A DNA stretch of 64,000 bases. Source: SCUD01 sp036824505. Its GTDB lineage: Bacteria; Pseudomonadota; Gammaproteobacteria; Steroidobacterales; Steroidobacteraceae. A program made the translations under genes and the position numbers. The DNA lies in NCBI GenBank assembly GCA_036824505.1, contig DAITAA010000001.1, forward strand, positions 137,857-201,856, in the 5' to 3' direction. Under the pieces are notes generated by a model, which was not told the origin of the DNA, did not search any database, and saw only the letters and a list, made by a program, of their open reading frames with translations. Positions 33,797 to 42,606 of this stretch are shown in pieces. Position 1 is the first letter of the stretch; the number at the start of each line of letters is the position of its first letter.

Positions 33797-34252
33797 CTAC
33801 TCGAATGACTTGCCGTACACGAAGAAGGTCTCGTCGCGCACCCAGTCCAGCGACTCGTAGAGCGATTGCGCGATCGTATTTGTCCTTGCCGTCGAGAGTT
33901 CCATGCGGGCGGCGCCGGTCTTCTTCGCGTGTACTTCGGCGACCAGCATAAGCGACCTGCCGGCTCCCGTGCCACGGGCTCCGGGGCTTACAAACAAATC
34001 GTACAGCACAAAGGTATGCGCCGCCCTGACCGAGCAGAATGTTGGATACAACTGGCAGAACCCGACCACCTTCCTGGCGTCAGTTTCAGCGACGAACAAT
34101 ACTGATTCATTACGCTGCAGGCGCTCCTGGATGAATTGCCGGGCGCGCGGCAAGTCGGGCGGTTGCTTGTAGAACTGCCGGTACGCATCAAACAGCGGTG
34201 CGACGGAATCGAGGTCCTTTATGGTCGCGAGTCTGGTCGTGATTGTTGTCAT
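33797..34252 (-). CDS. GNAT-family N-acetyltransferase
   Basis: A 151-residue GNAT with ATIKDLDSVAPLFDAYRQFY at the start, the acetyl-CoA loop VSPGARGTGAGRSLM and the C-terminal SLYESLDWVRDETFFVYGK. It would acetylate a primary amine of an unknown substrate. Its start overlaps the stop of the next GNAT gene, so two acetyltransferases are paired. Confidence 0.92.
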   Translation of the reverse strand: MTTITTRLATIKDLDSVAPLFDAYRQFYKQPPDLPRARQFIQERLQRNESVLFVAETDARKVVGFCQLYPTFCSVRAAHTFVLYDLFVSPGARGTGAGRSLMLVAEVHAKKTGAARMELSTARTNTIAQSLYESLDWVRDETFFVYGKSFE

Positions 34253-34746
34253 TGGATGGTCTTCTCCAGCACCTCGAATTCAATCGACGGTGATTTCGGA
34301 TATCCATGAGTATCGTCGGCGACGAACGGCTTCTTCCGGCTAGTCCGTCGATAGCCGCGGCGCTGGTAGAAGTCAATCAGCTCGTGCCGGACCGAGATCA
34401 CCGACATTGTAATCACTTTCACACGCCAGCTTTCCCGGGCCACGCTCTCCGCTGCCTGCATGATCTCTTTTCCGATGCCCCGGCCTTGCAGTCCCGGTTT
34501 CACCACCAGCATTCCGAGCTCGCAGCGGGTGTCGTGGAGCTCAAGATGTGCGCAACCTATGATCTCGGCGTCTTTGATGCAAAGGAGGATCTTGGATCCT
34601 TCCCGCGCCATCAAACCCTCGATATCCGCCTTGTTCGTCCGGGTGCCGTCGAGGAGGTCGGCCTCGGTCGTCCAGCCTTGCCTGCTGGAATCGCCTCGAT
34701 AGGCCGAATTGACCAATGCGGCAATCCGCGCCGCCTCAACCGGCAA
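34249..34746 (-). CDS. GNAT-family N-acetyltransferase (start uncertain)
   Basis: The protein has IAALVNSAYRGDSSRQGW, VVKPGLQGRGIGKEIMQAAE (acetyl-CoA P-loop) and DFYQRRGYRR, giving at least 165 residues. The shown start is TTG 34746; no ATG lies upstream in frame, but an extension FREALPVEAARIAAL resembles the usual N-terminus, so the true start may be 10-12 codons earlier, overlapping the SDR stop. Substrate unknown. Confidence 0.88.
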   Translation of the reverse strand: MPVEAARIAALVNSAYRGDSSRQGWTTEADLLDGTRTNKADIEGLMAREGSKILLCIKDAEIIGCAHLELHDTRCELGMLVVKPGLQGRGIGKEIMQAAESVARESWRVKVITMSVISVRHELIDFYQRRGYRRTSRKKPFVADDTHGYPKSPSIEFEVLEKTIQ

Positions 34747-34778
34747 CGCCTCGCGAAATAATAACGCTTGATGTGCTG

Positions 34779-35684
34779 TCAGATACCCGCCTGCAGGTAT
34801 TCCCGGAGGGATTGCCGCTGATTCACGGGCAGGATGCGCAGCGCTTCCATCATGTCGATCGCGTCGCCATGAGCATAGTAGAGCATCAGCGCAGCGAATG
34901 ATTTCTGCAGAGAGTCGGTTGCCGCGCCGTATTGTGCGCGAAGAGCCTCTTCCGGCACATGCTGGACATGAATCGTCTTGCCAGCGATCTGCTCCGCCAG
35001 CCGCACGACTTCCAGCGGACTCATCGCATCCGGGCCGCCCAGCTTGATGACGGTGTTCTTCGCCTGCGGATTGCCGACCGCGGCCGTGACGAAGCGGGCG
35101 ACATCCTGGAAGGAAATCCAGCTCGTCTTTCTCTGCCCGTCACCATAGATCCTGGCGGTGGCGCTGGCGACGTCGAAGCCCAACGCTGGACCCAGCCACA
35201 CCTCCATGAAACACGTCGGTTGGAGGATTGTGTAAGACATGCGGCTGCGTCGTATGCGTTCTTCGACGGCGCGTTTCGCGGACTGCAGCGGGAAATCCAG
35301 ATCAATTGTCGGAAACGAAACCAGGATGAAATGCCCGACGCCAGCCTGTTCGGCTGCCTCGACGAGGTTCAGCTGACCCTGCAGATCGACACTCTCGATC
35401 GAGTCGCCTTGCTGTCTCGCAACCGTCGATGAGACAGTTGAGATGACGGTGCTTGCACCGCGGCACGCCGCTTTCAGCGAGCCGGGATTCTTCAGATCGC
35501 CGTGGATGATCTCTGCGCCGAGATCCTTCAGCCGTGCGACCTTGTCCGGATTCGACGATGTCCTGACCAGCGCCCGGACCGCGCAGCCCTGTACCGAGAG
35601 CAGGCGGCAGATCTCGCTGCCCAGCATGCCGGTTGAACCTGCGACGAGGCAGAGGTCGCCAGTCATACTTTGTGTGGACGTCAT
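34779..35684 (-). CDS. NmrA-like atypical SDR, NAD(P)-binding
   Basis: A 301-residue Rossmann protein with GSTGMLGSEICRLL (GxxGxxG), a Tyr-based region and SYTILQPTCFMEVWLG. It resembles NmrA-like NAD(P)H-binding sensor or reductase proteins, which lack the classical YxxxK catalytic set. In this copy the residues AKRAVEERIRR are in place of the active-site Lys. Function may be redox sensing or a reductase. Confidence 0.88.
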   Translation of the reverse strand: MTSTQSMTGDLCLVAGSTGMLGSEICRLLSVQGCAVRALVRTSSNPDKVARLKDLGAEIIHGDLKNPGSLKAACRGASTVISTVSSTVARQQGDSIESVDLQGQLNLVEAAEQAGVGHFILVSFPTIDLDFPLQSAKRAVEERIRRSRMSYTILQPTCFMEVWLGPALGFDVASATARIYGDGQRKTSWISFQDVARFVTAAVGNPQAKNTVIKLGGPDAMSPLEVVRLAEQIAGKTIHVQHVPEEALRAQYGAATDSLQKSFAALMLYYAHGDAIDMMEALRILPVNQRQSLREYLQAGI

Positions 35685-35780
35685 GATGCCTCCGTCAGTC
35701 CAGCCCGCAATTCACTTCGCAGCCAGCCAGGTGGCGCATTGATGTCCGAATCGTGGCTGGGGAATTCATTCGCTCGCGGC

Positions 35781-35984
35781 TCACAGTTTTAAGAACTTTG
35801 GAATAATTATAAGCACGATCCCGATTGCGACAAGAACGATCGTGTTGGAAACAAAGTACGGGAAGATCATGAGCGCCAGACCGCAGACAAACGGAACGAC
35901 AGCACGCTGCTTCCTGCCGTACATGAAAAAACCGAGCCCGATTGACCCGAACAGCAGACCCCAGATGATCCAGGACTCATTCAT
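35781..35984 (-). CDS. 67-residue two-helix membrane protein
   Basis: MNESWIIWGLLFGSIGLGFFM begins a tiny membrane protein with two helices and a central basic loop (YGRKQRAVVPF). It ends IIIPKFLKL. No domain is recognised, but similar small proteins occur near membrane stress genes in Proteobacteria. It stands alone, 97 bp before the NmrA gene in transcription order. Confidence 0.75.
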   Translation of the reverse strand: MNESWIIWGLLFGSIGLGFFMYGRKQRAVVPFVCGLALMIFPYFVSNTIVLVAIGIVLIIIPKFLKL

Positions 35985-36029
35985 CGTTCCTCGTGACCTC
36001 GCTGGCAGATGGTCATCGCCGGGTGGCGT

Positions 36030-36399
36030 TCACAGGAGCGCCTTCACTTGCCTGCGTAGCGCGGGTACGACCTCCCGCATGAACCAGGGATTGCGCCGCA
36101 TCCAAAGCTGATTCCGGGGGCTGGGGTGCGGAAGAGGGAGACGGGAAGGCCAGTAGCTGCGCCAGCTCTGCGCTGCTTTCGTCACGGACCCTGCGGCAGC
36201 TCCGAGATGATACGCCTGCGCATACTGGCCAAGAATCAATGTGAGCTGGACATTTCTGATGGCGGCCAGGAGCCTGGCCTGCGATGAGAATCTTCGCTTC
36301 GGCGTGGATCTGAAGCACGGGGCGCGCGCCAAAAGGGAGTGCAGGCTCGCAGATCCTGCAGGCGCGCACCCGTGGCAGCAGCTGTCGCAGGGAAGTCAT
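36030..36399 (-). pseudogene. Remnant of a uracil-DNA glycosylase family gene (internal deletion)
   Basis: The N-terminal part MTSLRQLLPRVRACRICEP and LIAGQAPGR reads in one frame from about 36399. The C-terminal part LTLILGQYAQAYHLG, YWPSRLPLPHPSPRN and RRNPWFMREVVPALR reads in another frame to 36030. These are the two ends of one uracil-DNA glycosylase-like protein (usual length about 200). The middle 60-70 residues, including the catalytic Asp/His-type region after GQAPGR, are missing, and the two ends are out of frame, so it is almost certainly inactive. Confidence 0.7.
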
Positions 36400-36424
36400 G
36401 TTTATCCGATATGACGGAAGTGAC

Positions 36425-37048
36425 TCACGGGCCAAAGTCAGTGATCGCATATTCCAGTTCATCGTCCGCGCCCCCGAACACAGGATCGATCCGGAGCGAC
36501 GTGGGATATCCGAACATGGGATCGAACTGCACCTTGAAGCAGTCAGGATGCAGCGCGACCTGGCTCTCGATGTATTGGAACAATCCGTCAACCGTGAGTG
36601 ACTGCAACCAGGCCGAATCGACGCCCTTGATATTGCCCGATGCCCGGCCGTCACGAACCGTGAGTTTCAGAGGCGTGGAATTGGGCCAAACCGGCAGTTG
36701 GCGGAATGAGGCCCGCTGGATCGTCATGCTGTAGCTGTTGATGCCGGTTCCCTGCCACCTGGTTTTCGCTGCCGCCAGCGCCGCTGGCAGGTCATCGTAC
36801 CGGCAAGCGTCAGGTACGTTGGCGGGACTGATCGTCCTGTTGTCGACCGCGACACCGGCGGGCTGCGGCCGGGCCTCCGGCGGCAGTTCGGGTGAAGCGC
36901 GGACATTTGCCGGGCGCGTCGCCGCTGCCTCGCCTTGCGCCGTTTCTCCGCGCCCCGGCTGCTCATTCGAGCAGGACAACACCACGACGCAGACCATGCC
37001 GGCCAGGCTGATCTCGACCATCGCCAGCAAGCCACGAGGGCCAGTCAT
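36425..37048 (-). CDS. DUF6174-type exported protein
   Basis: The 207-residue protein has a hydrophobic N-terminus with a lipoprotein-like Cys (VVVLSCSNEQPG), a low-complexity linker, then a domain with NSYSMTIQRASF, LKLTVRDGRASG and LHPDCFKVQFDPMFGYPTSLRID. That pattern matches DUF6174. Such proteins are periplasmic or lipoproteins of unknown role. ATG 37048 sits right at the start of the membrane protein stop (overlap 4 bp). Confidence 0.7.
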   Translation of the reverse strand: MTGPRGLLAMVEISLAGMVCVVVLSCSNEQPGRGETAQGEAAATRPANVRASPELPPEARPQPAGVAVDNRTISPANVPDACRYDDLPAALAAAKTRWQGTGINSYSMTIQRASFRQLPVWPNSTPLKLTVRDGRASGNIKGVDSAWLQSLTVDGLFQYIESQVALHPDCFKVQFDPMFGYPTSLRIDPVFGGADDELEYAITDFGP

Positions 37049-37476
37049 TTTCTGACCGGCTTGCCATGGGTGCGCGAACGACTTGCATCCGCTCGCGCAA
37101 GAATGGATGGCATCAACGCAAACAGCAGCAGCATTGCCAGATAGACACCGCCGGAGACGGGATCTCTGCTTGCGATGTACTGTGCGATTGACTGATCCTG
37201 AATTACGACCGTAAGCAGGAGTTCGGCGGCGATCAACAGGGCCAGTGCCAGGCATCCGGTAGCCAGCCGAGTTCGGCATGAGGGCGCCAGCGCGAATCGG
37301 TTCGCAACGTATCGGGCGGCAACCACGATGGCCACAAGCATGAGCGGCATTTCGATGAGTTCGGCCGCTCGAACGCCCAGGCGTGGCACGAGAAATGGTA
37401 CGCGAATCGAGCCCAGCACGAAGCCGGTGCCAAATACCAGCGCGAAATAGCAAAGACCAGCCTTGATGATGCTCAT
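37045..37476 (-). CDS. Four-helix membrane protein of unknown function
   Basis: A 143-residue integral membrane protein starting MSIIKAGLCYFALVFGTGFVL with four hydrophobic segments. A signature like GSIRVPFLVPRLGVRAAELIEMPLM occurs in a family of small proteobacterial membrane proteins. Its function is unknown. It overlaps the DUF6174 gene by four bases and lies nine bases after the DUF3465 gene. Confidence 0.78.
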   Translation of the reverse strand: MSIIKAGLCYFALVFGTGFVLGSIRVPFLVPRLGVRAAELIEMPLMLVAIVVAARYVANRFALAPSCRTRLATGCLALALLIAAELLLTVVIQDQSIAQYIASRDPVSGGVYLAMLLLFALMPSILARADASRSRTHGKPVRK

Positions 37477-37484
37477 TCGATGAT

Positions 37485-37940
37485 CTAGTCGAATACCTGC
37501 CCGTCGTGTCTTATCCACCCGGCCGCGTGGCTTCCTTCCGGGTCCCGATGGGTCCAATGGACGATGCCGCCCTTTGGATTCCATTCGTATTCACCACTGA
37601 AGGCGACGACGTCGCCTTCATGCAAGGGCGAAACCCTGGGGGCCAGATCAATGTTGTGGGCAATCAACACGGTCTGCCGCGGGCTCACCCGGACGATGAA
37701 GCGCTGATGATGGCTGCCGTCATTGTCATCGGAAAGGATCTTGACGACAGTTCCCTGGCCCTCGACCACGACATTACTGGCGTGGCTGTCGAAAGCGGCG
37801 GCAAGTGTCGAATCATTGCCGGCAGCGGCTGGTGTGGCAACGGCAGGCGTGCGTCCAGCATGGTCCCGAACGGATGCCAGGACCGCGACGACGATGACGA
37901 CGACCGCCGAAAGCAGGAGTCTTTTCGCGCGCAAGCTCAT
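37485..37940 (-). CDS. DUF3465 secreted protein
   Basis: About 151 residues from the ATG at 37940. An N-terminal helix (RLLLSAVVVIVVAVLASV) anchors or exports it. The domain VEGQGTVVKILSDDNDGSHH, HNIDLAPRVSPLHEGDVV and GIVHWTHRDPEGSHAAGWI is the DUF3465 pattern, an OB-like fold. It is probably periplasmic; no activity is known. Confidence 0.85.
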   Translation of the reverse strand: MSLRAKRLLLSAVVVIVVAVLASVRDHAGRTPAVATPAAAGNDSTLAAAFDSHASNVVVEGQGTVVKILSDDNDGSHHQRFIVRVSPRQTVLIAHNIDLAPRVSPLHEGDVVAFSGEYEWNPKGGIVHWTHRDPEGSHAAGWIRHDGQVFD

Positions 37941-37988
37941 CTCATGTTTGGGCTGTGCTGCTGGCACACGCTGCGTTCAAACGAGCCG

Positions 37989-38426
37989 TCAAGTCGCATA
38001 TCCCCGGGCCTCTCGAAGCGGAATCTTGCTTCGTGCGAAAACTCCGCTTCCCCTGCCGATCTCGTTTCCCGCTGAGTCATAGACCACCGCTTCAGCGATG
38101 AACTGCGCTCTCTTGCGATCAACCACGCGCCCGACGGAACGAAGCGTTCCGGACGAAATGGGCCTCGTGAAGCATGTCGTGAACGCGGTCGTCAGCACGA
38201 ACATATCCCGTTCCAGGGAATTGGCGGCGAAGAAAGCGGCATCATCCAGCATCTTGAAATAGACGGAGCCATGCACGGCTCCCGCAGAGTGAAACAACTT
38301 TTCGGACACCTCGATCTCGATCGTTGCCTCCCCATCGGATACCTTGATGCTCGGGCGGTAGAACGCGTTGATGGGAGCCGCCAGGTACATGTTCTGGAGA
38401 GCGAGAAAATGCGGATCGTCACTCAT
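37989..38426 (-). CDS. PaaI/hotdog-fold thioesterase
   Basis: A 145-residue hotdog protein. The segment VHGSVYFKMLDDAAFFAANS is the long central helix, with the HG and D positions expected for PaaI-type acyl-CoA thioesterases. It probably hydrolyses an aromatic or short acyl-CoA. A 27-residue frame (38419-38502) overlaps its start. Confidence 0.9.
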   Translation of the reverse strand: MSDDPHFLALQNMYLAAPINAFYRPSIKVSDGEATIEIEVSEKLFHSAGAVHGSVYFKMLDDAAFFAANSLERDMFVLTTAFTTCFTRPISSGTLRSVGRVVDRKRAQFIAEAVVYDSAGNEIGRGSGVFARSKIPLREARGYAT

Positions 38427-38502
38427 GTTTTCGCACCCGCATCCAGCGAACAGCGACCACTATGACGAGCAGATCAAGCAATAGCGCAATCAGGCCAAAC
38501 AT
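38419..38502 (-). CDS. Possible 27-residue single-helix membrane peptide
   Basis: From ATG 38502 the frame encodes MFGLIALLLDLLVIVVAV and then a short basic tail (RWMRVRKHE). It overlaps the thioesterase start by eight bases. The hydrophobic-then-basic design and the coupling are attractive, but it is short and the ribosome site is poor, so it may be chance. Confidence 0.35.
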   Translation of the reverse strand: MFGLIALLLDLLVIVVAVRWMRVRKHE

Positions 38503-38547
38503 CCTGCGCCCGGGAACAGACGCTTGCCAAGCGGTGACAACGCGTTG

Positions 38548-39234
38548 TCAGGCCGCATCGTGACCTTGCCGTGCCTCAGGCACCAGCCACAACAGGAAGC
38601 GACCGTGGATGGCGCCAACGGCAGCACCTGCGGCCGCGAGCGCGACGCCAACAGCGAGCGCAACGGAAATCTTGTCCGTCAGGTAGCTGCTGGCGTGGGC
38701 CCCAAGAAAGATGATCGGCATGCCGACAGCCCAGGCCAATGCATTGGCCGGCAACCACCAGCCGGCGCGGGCGACCTGGTGGCGAAGACTTCGCCATTGA
38801 AAGAAAGCCAGGATCGGTCCTGCGACCAGACCCATGCCGGCGGCAAGCGCGAGTTGCAATGACTCGCTGATTTCGGGCGGTGGGGTCGTATCGGTCGACT
38901 GGCTGAGGCTCATGATGGTGCTGGGCACCATGCCGATGGCCCAGGCAGCTATGGCGCCGACGACACTTGCGCGCACCCAGCCCGCAAGTTCCGGCAGCCT
39001 GGCTTTCAGCACCCTGCCCTGTGCCAAGCCGACCACCAGTCCCTCGAACGCGCCGAGCAGGATGAAGACGGCAGCCAGCGTCAACGCCTCGGGAAGTCCA
39101 TGCGGTTCGCCCATCCGGCTGGCAAAGACATAGCCCACCGCGGCGACTGTGCCGAGGCCCAGCAATTCGGCAAGACTATTGGCAGCCACCCAGCGCCACC
39201 AGAAACGGCTGTACAGGAAGGTTGTGTGGAACAT
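38548..39234 (-). CDS. Integral membrane protein of unknown function
   Basis: A 228-residue protein with about six membrane helices and Gly/Ala-rich packing (GLVVGLAQGRVLKARLPELAGWVRASVVGA). A repeated segment with W and GP (FFQWRSLRHQVARAGWWLPANA) suggests an internally duplicated membrane domain. I do not recognise the family; no enzyme motif is seen. It is 7 bp after the serine hydrolase gene and transcribed the same way. Confidence 0.78.
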   Translation of the reverse strand: MFHTTFLYSRFWWRWVAANSLAELLGLGTVAAVGYVFASRMGEPHGLPEALTLAAVFILLGAFEGLVVGLAQGRVLKARLPELAGWVRASVVGAIAAWAIGMVPSTIMSLSQSTDTTPPPEISESLQLALAAGMGLVAGPILAFFQWRSLRHQVARAGWWLPANALAWAVGMPIIFLGAHASSYLTDKISVALAVGVALAAAGAAVGAIHGRFLLWLVPEARQGHDAA

Positions 39235-39241
39235 GAGCTTG

Positions 39242-41107
39242 TCAAGGCTGGGCTACTCGCCCCGACTCCGTATTGGCATTGAATTTCGGGGCGAAGTCTT
39301 CGCGTGGAACGACCGGAGCGCGCTTGTCGTCTCCGGTCTCTCGCACGGCTGGCAGCAGGTACCTCGGGGTGATCTCCATCTGGACATAGAACGTTCCGCT
39401 GCTGCTGTAGTTTCCGCCATAAGTGGCGATCACAAGATCAAGCTCCGGAATCACAATCACTGCCTGTCCGCCCGTGCCACCTGCGAAGAAGGCGCGCACG
39501 GTGCGAGCCTTGTAGGGATAGTCGATGCTCCACCAGAGATAGCCATAGTACATGCCGCGCAGGTGGTACAGCGGCGCGGTCGCTCGCGCTGCGTATTCAC
39601 GACTGAGAATCCGTTGATCCTTCCAGGTTCCGCCATTGAGCAACAACTGACCAAACTTCATGAAATCGCGCGGCAGAAACTGCACGCTGCCAGCGCCATA
39701 GGGATGCCCTGCGGGGTCCAGTCCCCATCCATAACGGTTGATTTTCAGTGGCACAGCGACCAATCGGTCAAAGGTGTCAAGCGGCGATTCACCCATTGCG
39801 CGATCCACAACTCCGAGTGCGAGGTTTGCATTTGCACTGCAGTAGACGGCCGTATCGCCAGGCGCCGTGGCCATCGGGACTTTCAGCGTGTATCGGTAGT
39901 AATCCGGTTCGTCGGTTTGATCAAGCATCGCGTCTTCATTGCCTGGCGCAGCTTCGTCATTGTCGTCGCAGTAATATCCCGATGACATCGTCAACAGGTG
40001 CTCCAGCGTCATGGCGCGTTTCCGGGGCTCCAGGTCCGGCGGGAAAATACCGCCATTCATGATCTGGTAGACGGGCGTTGACAGCTGTAACGGTGCGCCG
40101 GCCTGCATGGCCGCGCCCGCGATCACGGCCGTCACCGATTTCGACGCGGAGCGCGTCTCGTGCAGCTCGTCGCGGTGCTCGCCGTGAAAGTATTCTTCCA
40201 GCACAAGCTTTCCATGCCGCGCGATCAGCAGACCGTGGACCGTTGGCGTTTCCGGCTGCTCCATGGGCGCGTCGAGGAATACCTGGATGAGCTTCTCGAT
40301 GCCAGCCTGATCGATCTCCGCCTCATCCAGCGTTCCCGTCGGCCAACCGTCATCGCGAGAAAGCGGTGGATGATAGGCATAGCGACCCGGGTGCCTGCCG
40401 CGGGGATAGAAGTCACTGGAGTCGCCATCGCGTCGGAAATCGTAACTCCCTCCACGGTCCGGAAATGTCAGTGTAATGACTTCGTTATCCGCATCGTAAA
40501 TGCCACTCGCCACTTCGCGTTCATTGCCATGACGTCTGCCGATCAGCTTCACGGCATTCCCGTCGCGAGTCATCCGATCGACGCCGAGCCAGGCGCCGTA
40601 GTCGCGCTCGGGATTGCGCAGCAAGACGGCCAGCGTGCCGTCCGGTCGTTTCCGTGCCATTAGATAGAAGGTGAAGTGGACAGGGGGCGGATCGACGTTG
40701 CCCCGCAGGCGATCAGGCCCATCGGCGCTGAGCAATATGGGGGTCGCACTGTGATTTCCGCTGACGGGTGTTCCAGTCGAAATCCAGTGACCGGCGAGGC
40801 GGCGCCCGCCTGGTTCCATGCGTCCGCTGAACGAGCCCTCACCATTTGGCAAAGCGAAGGCGAATTTCTCGCCGTCAACGTGCACTGGAATGGTCCGGCC
40901 GAGAAAATCGGCAGTCCACCCGGAAGGTGTCCGCTGAATGATCAACGGTCCATGTGAATCGAGGCTAAACCAACGCTTTGCTTTCCAGAGACCCGCAAGT
41001 TGGTCGACCGACCCCGCAGGCGATTCGACCAGTTGCGCCGGCGTCTGGGCGGAAGCGGCCAGCGAAAATAGGATCAGCCCGCAGGCGAGTCTGGAGTCAA
41101 ATCGCAT
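39242..41107 (-). CDS. Exported serine hydrolase, class C beta-lactamase/penicillin-binding protein-like
   Basis: The 621-residue protein has a signal peptide (MRFDSRLACGLILFSLAASA) and an N-terminal beta-rich region, then a beta-lactamase-like domain: the SxxK motif is SASKSVTAV (about residue 365), the YxN equivalent is YCSANANLALG, and the third motif is FAGGTGGQAVIV. Such EstB/PBP-like enzymes hydrolyse esters or peptides. Substrate is unknown. ATG 41107 was selected as the first with a signal. Confidence 0.86.
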   Translation of the reverse strand: MRFDSRLACGLILFSLAASAQTPAQLVESPAGSVDQLAGLWKAKRWFSLDSHGPLIIQRTPSGWTADFLGRTIPVHVDGEKFAFALPNGEGSFSGRMEPGGRRLAGHWISTGTPVSGNHSATPILLSADGPDRLRGNVDPPPVHFTFYLMARKRPDGTLAVLLRNPERDYGAWLGVDRMTRDGNAVKLIGRRHGNEREVASGIYDADNEVITLTFPDRGGSYDFRRDGDSSDFYPRGRHPGRYAYHPPLSRDDGWPTGTLDEAEIDQAGIEKLIQVFLDAPMEQPETPTVHGLLIARHGKLVLEEYFHGEHRDELHETRSASKSVTAVIAGAAMQAGAPLQLSTPVYQIMNGGIFPPDLEPRKRAMTLEHLLTMSSGYYCDDNDEAAPGNEDAMLDQTDEPDYYRYTLKVPMATAPGDTAVYCSANANLALGVVDRAMGESPLDTFDRLVAVPLKINRYGWGLDPAGHPYGAGSVQFLPRDFMKFGQLLLNGGTWKDQRILSREYAARATAPLYHLRGMYYGYLWWSIDYPYKARTVRAFFAGGTGGQAVIVIPELDLVIATYGGNYSSSGTFYVQMEITPRYLLPAVRETGDDKRAPVVPREDFAPKFNANTESGRVAQP

Positions 41108-41230
41108 ACGTGCCTCGGATCCCGGATCCCGATCCCATGGTGCTCGCGGTACCAGGCGCGCGACGCCTGAGGATCCTCTTGCCTTGAAGAACGCGCCAGC
41201 GATTCCAACGACGCGAGTCCTCGTCACAGC

Positions 41231-41692
41231 TCATAATTCGGCGAGCCATCGGCCAAATTCCCGCTCGGTGCGCTTGCCGACCTTGACGGCTGCGCTGCGC
41301 GCGAAGGAAGTGCTCCCGTGGATGTGGATATAGCCGCCGAGGTCGCTTGGCAAGTAGAAGTCCCCATACTTCAATATTGCTGTCTTCTTCTTGCCGAAGT
41401 GCCCGTAGAAGTAGCCGAACTCGAAGAGCACATTGAGATTCGGCACGAGGACGGATTTCTTTCTGACGGTTGATCTGGCTTCAGGCGAGAACAGCAGGAC
41501 AGCACCATCCACCCTGCCGCGGATATGGTCGAGGTCCTCGAGCAATGTTCTGCCCGCGGTGAAAGCGTCCCACCAGGGCAGAAATCTCAGGACCGGACTC
41601 TGGAACTTCGTGACAAAGGCTCGTGCCTGCGACTTTGCAGCTGCCGACGAGCCGATGAATAAAGTGGTCTTGGGCAAGGCTGCCTCCCGCAT
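41231..41692 (-). CDS. Stand-alone TIR-like nucleotide-binding protein
   Basis: A 153-residue protein with the motifs of the bacterial TIR-like family linked to CBASS/Pycsar immunity (CAP12/PCTIR group): TTLFIGSSAAAKSQARAF, LPWWDAFTAGRTLLEDLD, VLVPNLNVLFEFGYFYG and LPSDLGGYIHI. The conserved Glu of NVLFEFG sits where NADase TIRs have the catalytic Glu. No cyclase, nuclease or second domain is fused to it. Role as an antiphage effector is inference. Confidence 0.75.
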   Translation of the reverse strand: MREAALPKTTLFIGSSAAAKSQARAFVTKFQSPVLRFLPWWDAFTAGRTLLEDLDHIRGRVDGAVLLFSPEARSTVRKKSVLVPNLNVLFEFGYFYGHFGKKKTAILKYGDFYLPSDLGGYIHIHGSTSFARSAAVKVGKRTEREFGRWLAEL

Positions 41693-41717
41693 GGCTTCTC
41701 GCTGCCAACTCCAGCTG

Positions 41718-42422
41718 TCACCGGGCTTCCGTTGAATTCACCGCCTTCCGTAGTGCGGCTCGCGCCAGCAGCCGCGTCGAATCCAAGGTGGGCAAGGGCG
41801 AGTTCGCGTCGCTCAGGATCAACGGTATCTCGGTACAGCCGAGTATGACCGCGTCGCAGCCCTGTTCCCTGAATCCCTGGATGAGCGACTGGAAACAGGC
41901 GACGCTCCCGGGCTTGAACACGCCATAGACAAGCTCGTCCATGATGATTCTGCTGATCTCGTCGCGTCCGCGTGTGTCGGGCCTGACGCATGCGAGTCCG
42001 TGCTGGCTCAGCTTTTCCGGATAGACCTCGCTGTCGACGAGCCAGCGAGTACCCGTGAGGCCGAGGCGCCTGTAACCGCGCGCGGACGCCTCCGAGGCAA
42101 CGATTTCAGCTATGTGAAGCCAGGGGAGGGGGGATCGGGCCTCGACGTACGAGAACGCCTGGTGGATCGTGTTGTCCGGGCAGATCAGGAAGTCGGCGCC
42201 CGCGCCCGCCAGTTTCCGGGCCGACGCAAGCATCAGTTCACCGACTCCGGCCACGTCGCCGCGGTCAAGGCACTTCACATACCCGGCCAGCGAGGGCGTG
42301 TGCATCGATATCTCGGGGTGGGCGTGCGGCCCCAGCAACGCCGCCCCTTCCGCACAGATGGTCCTGTAACAGAGCGCAGCGCCCTCAGCCGAACAACAAA
42401 CGATACCGATGTGTAACGGCAC
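41718..42422 (-). CDS. Aspartate/glutamate racemase family protein
   Basis: A 234-residue protein (GTG start at 42422) with two catalytic Cys regions: DFLICPDNTIHQAF (N-terminal Cys) and VILGCTEIPLIL (C-terminal Cys). The fold and spacing match the pyridoxal-independent Asp/Glu racemases such as RacX/YgeA-like proteins. The frame extends to 42482 but the GTG start with GIVCCSAEG fits the family N-terminus. It would interconvert D- and L-amino acids. Confidence 0.9.
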   Translation of the reverse strand: MPLHIGIVCCSAEGAALCYRTICAEGAALLGPHAHPEISMHTPSLAGYVKCLDRGDVAGVGELMLASARKLAGAGADFLICPDNTIHQAFSYVEARSPLPWLHIAEIVASEASARGYRRLGLTGTRWLVDSEVYPEKLSQHGLACVRPDTRGRDEISRIIMDELVYGVFKPGSVACFQSLIQGFREQGCDAVILGCTEIPLILSDANSPLPTLDSTRLLARAALRKAVNSTEAR

Positions 42423-42429
42423 TTTCGTC

Positions 42430-42606
42430 CTAGCGCCGCTTGAAGAACTGGATCTCTCGCTCATGCTGCTCGGCAGCCGCACGCGTCGCGAATGTCCCGA
42501 GGTTGCGGCGCCTGCCTGTCTTCGGATTTATCGACCGCGAGTACAGGCGGTACTTTCCCGAGGGGAGTTTCCGGATCACTTTCCAGTCCTTTTGCCCGAT
42601 TACCAG
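42430..42606 (-). CDS. Small basic protein of unknown function (start not resolved)
   Basis: A short frame ending at 42430 encodes KVIRKLPSGKYRLYSRS then KTGRRRNLGTFATRAAAEQH and finishes EIQFFKRR. This design (basic, NLGTF, ending in FFKRR) is common among short uncharacterised proteobacterial proteins. No ATG, GTG or TTG lies at the expected place, so initiation may be at CTG 42606 overlapping the SDR stop, or the gene may be damaged. Confidence 0.5.
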   Translation of the reverse strand: MVIGQKDWKVIRKLPSGKYRLYSRSINPKTGRRRNLGTFATRAAAEQHEREIQFFKRR

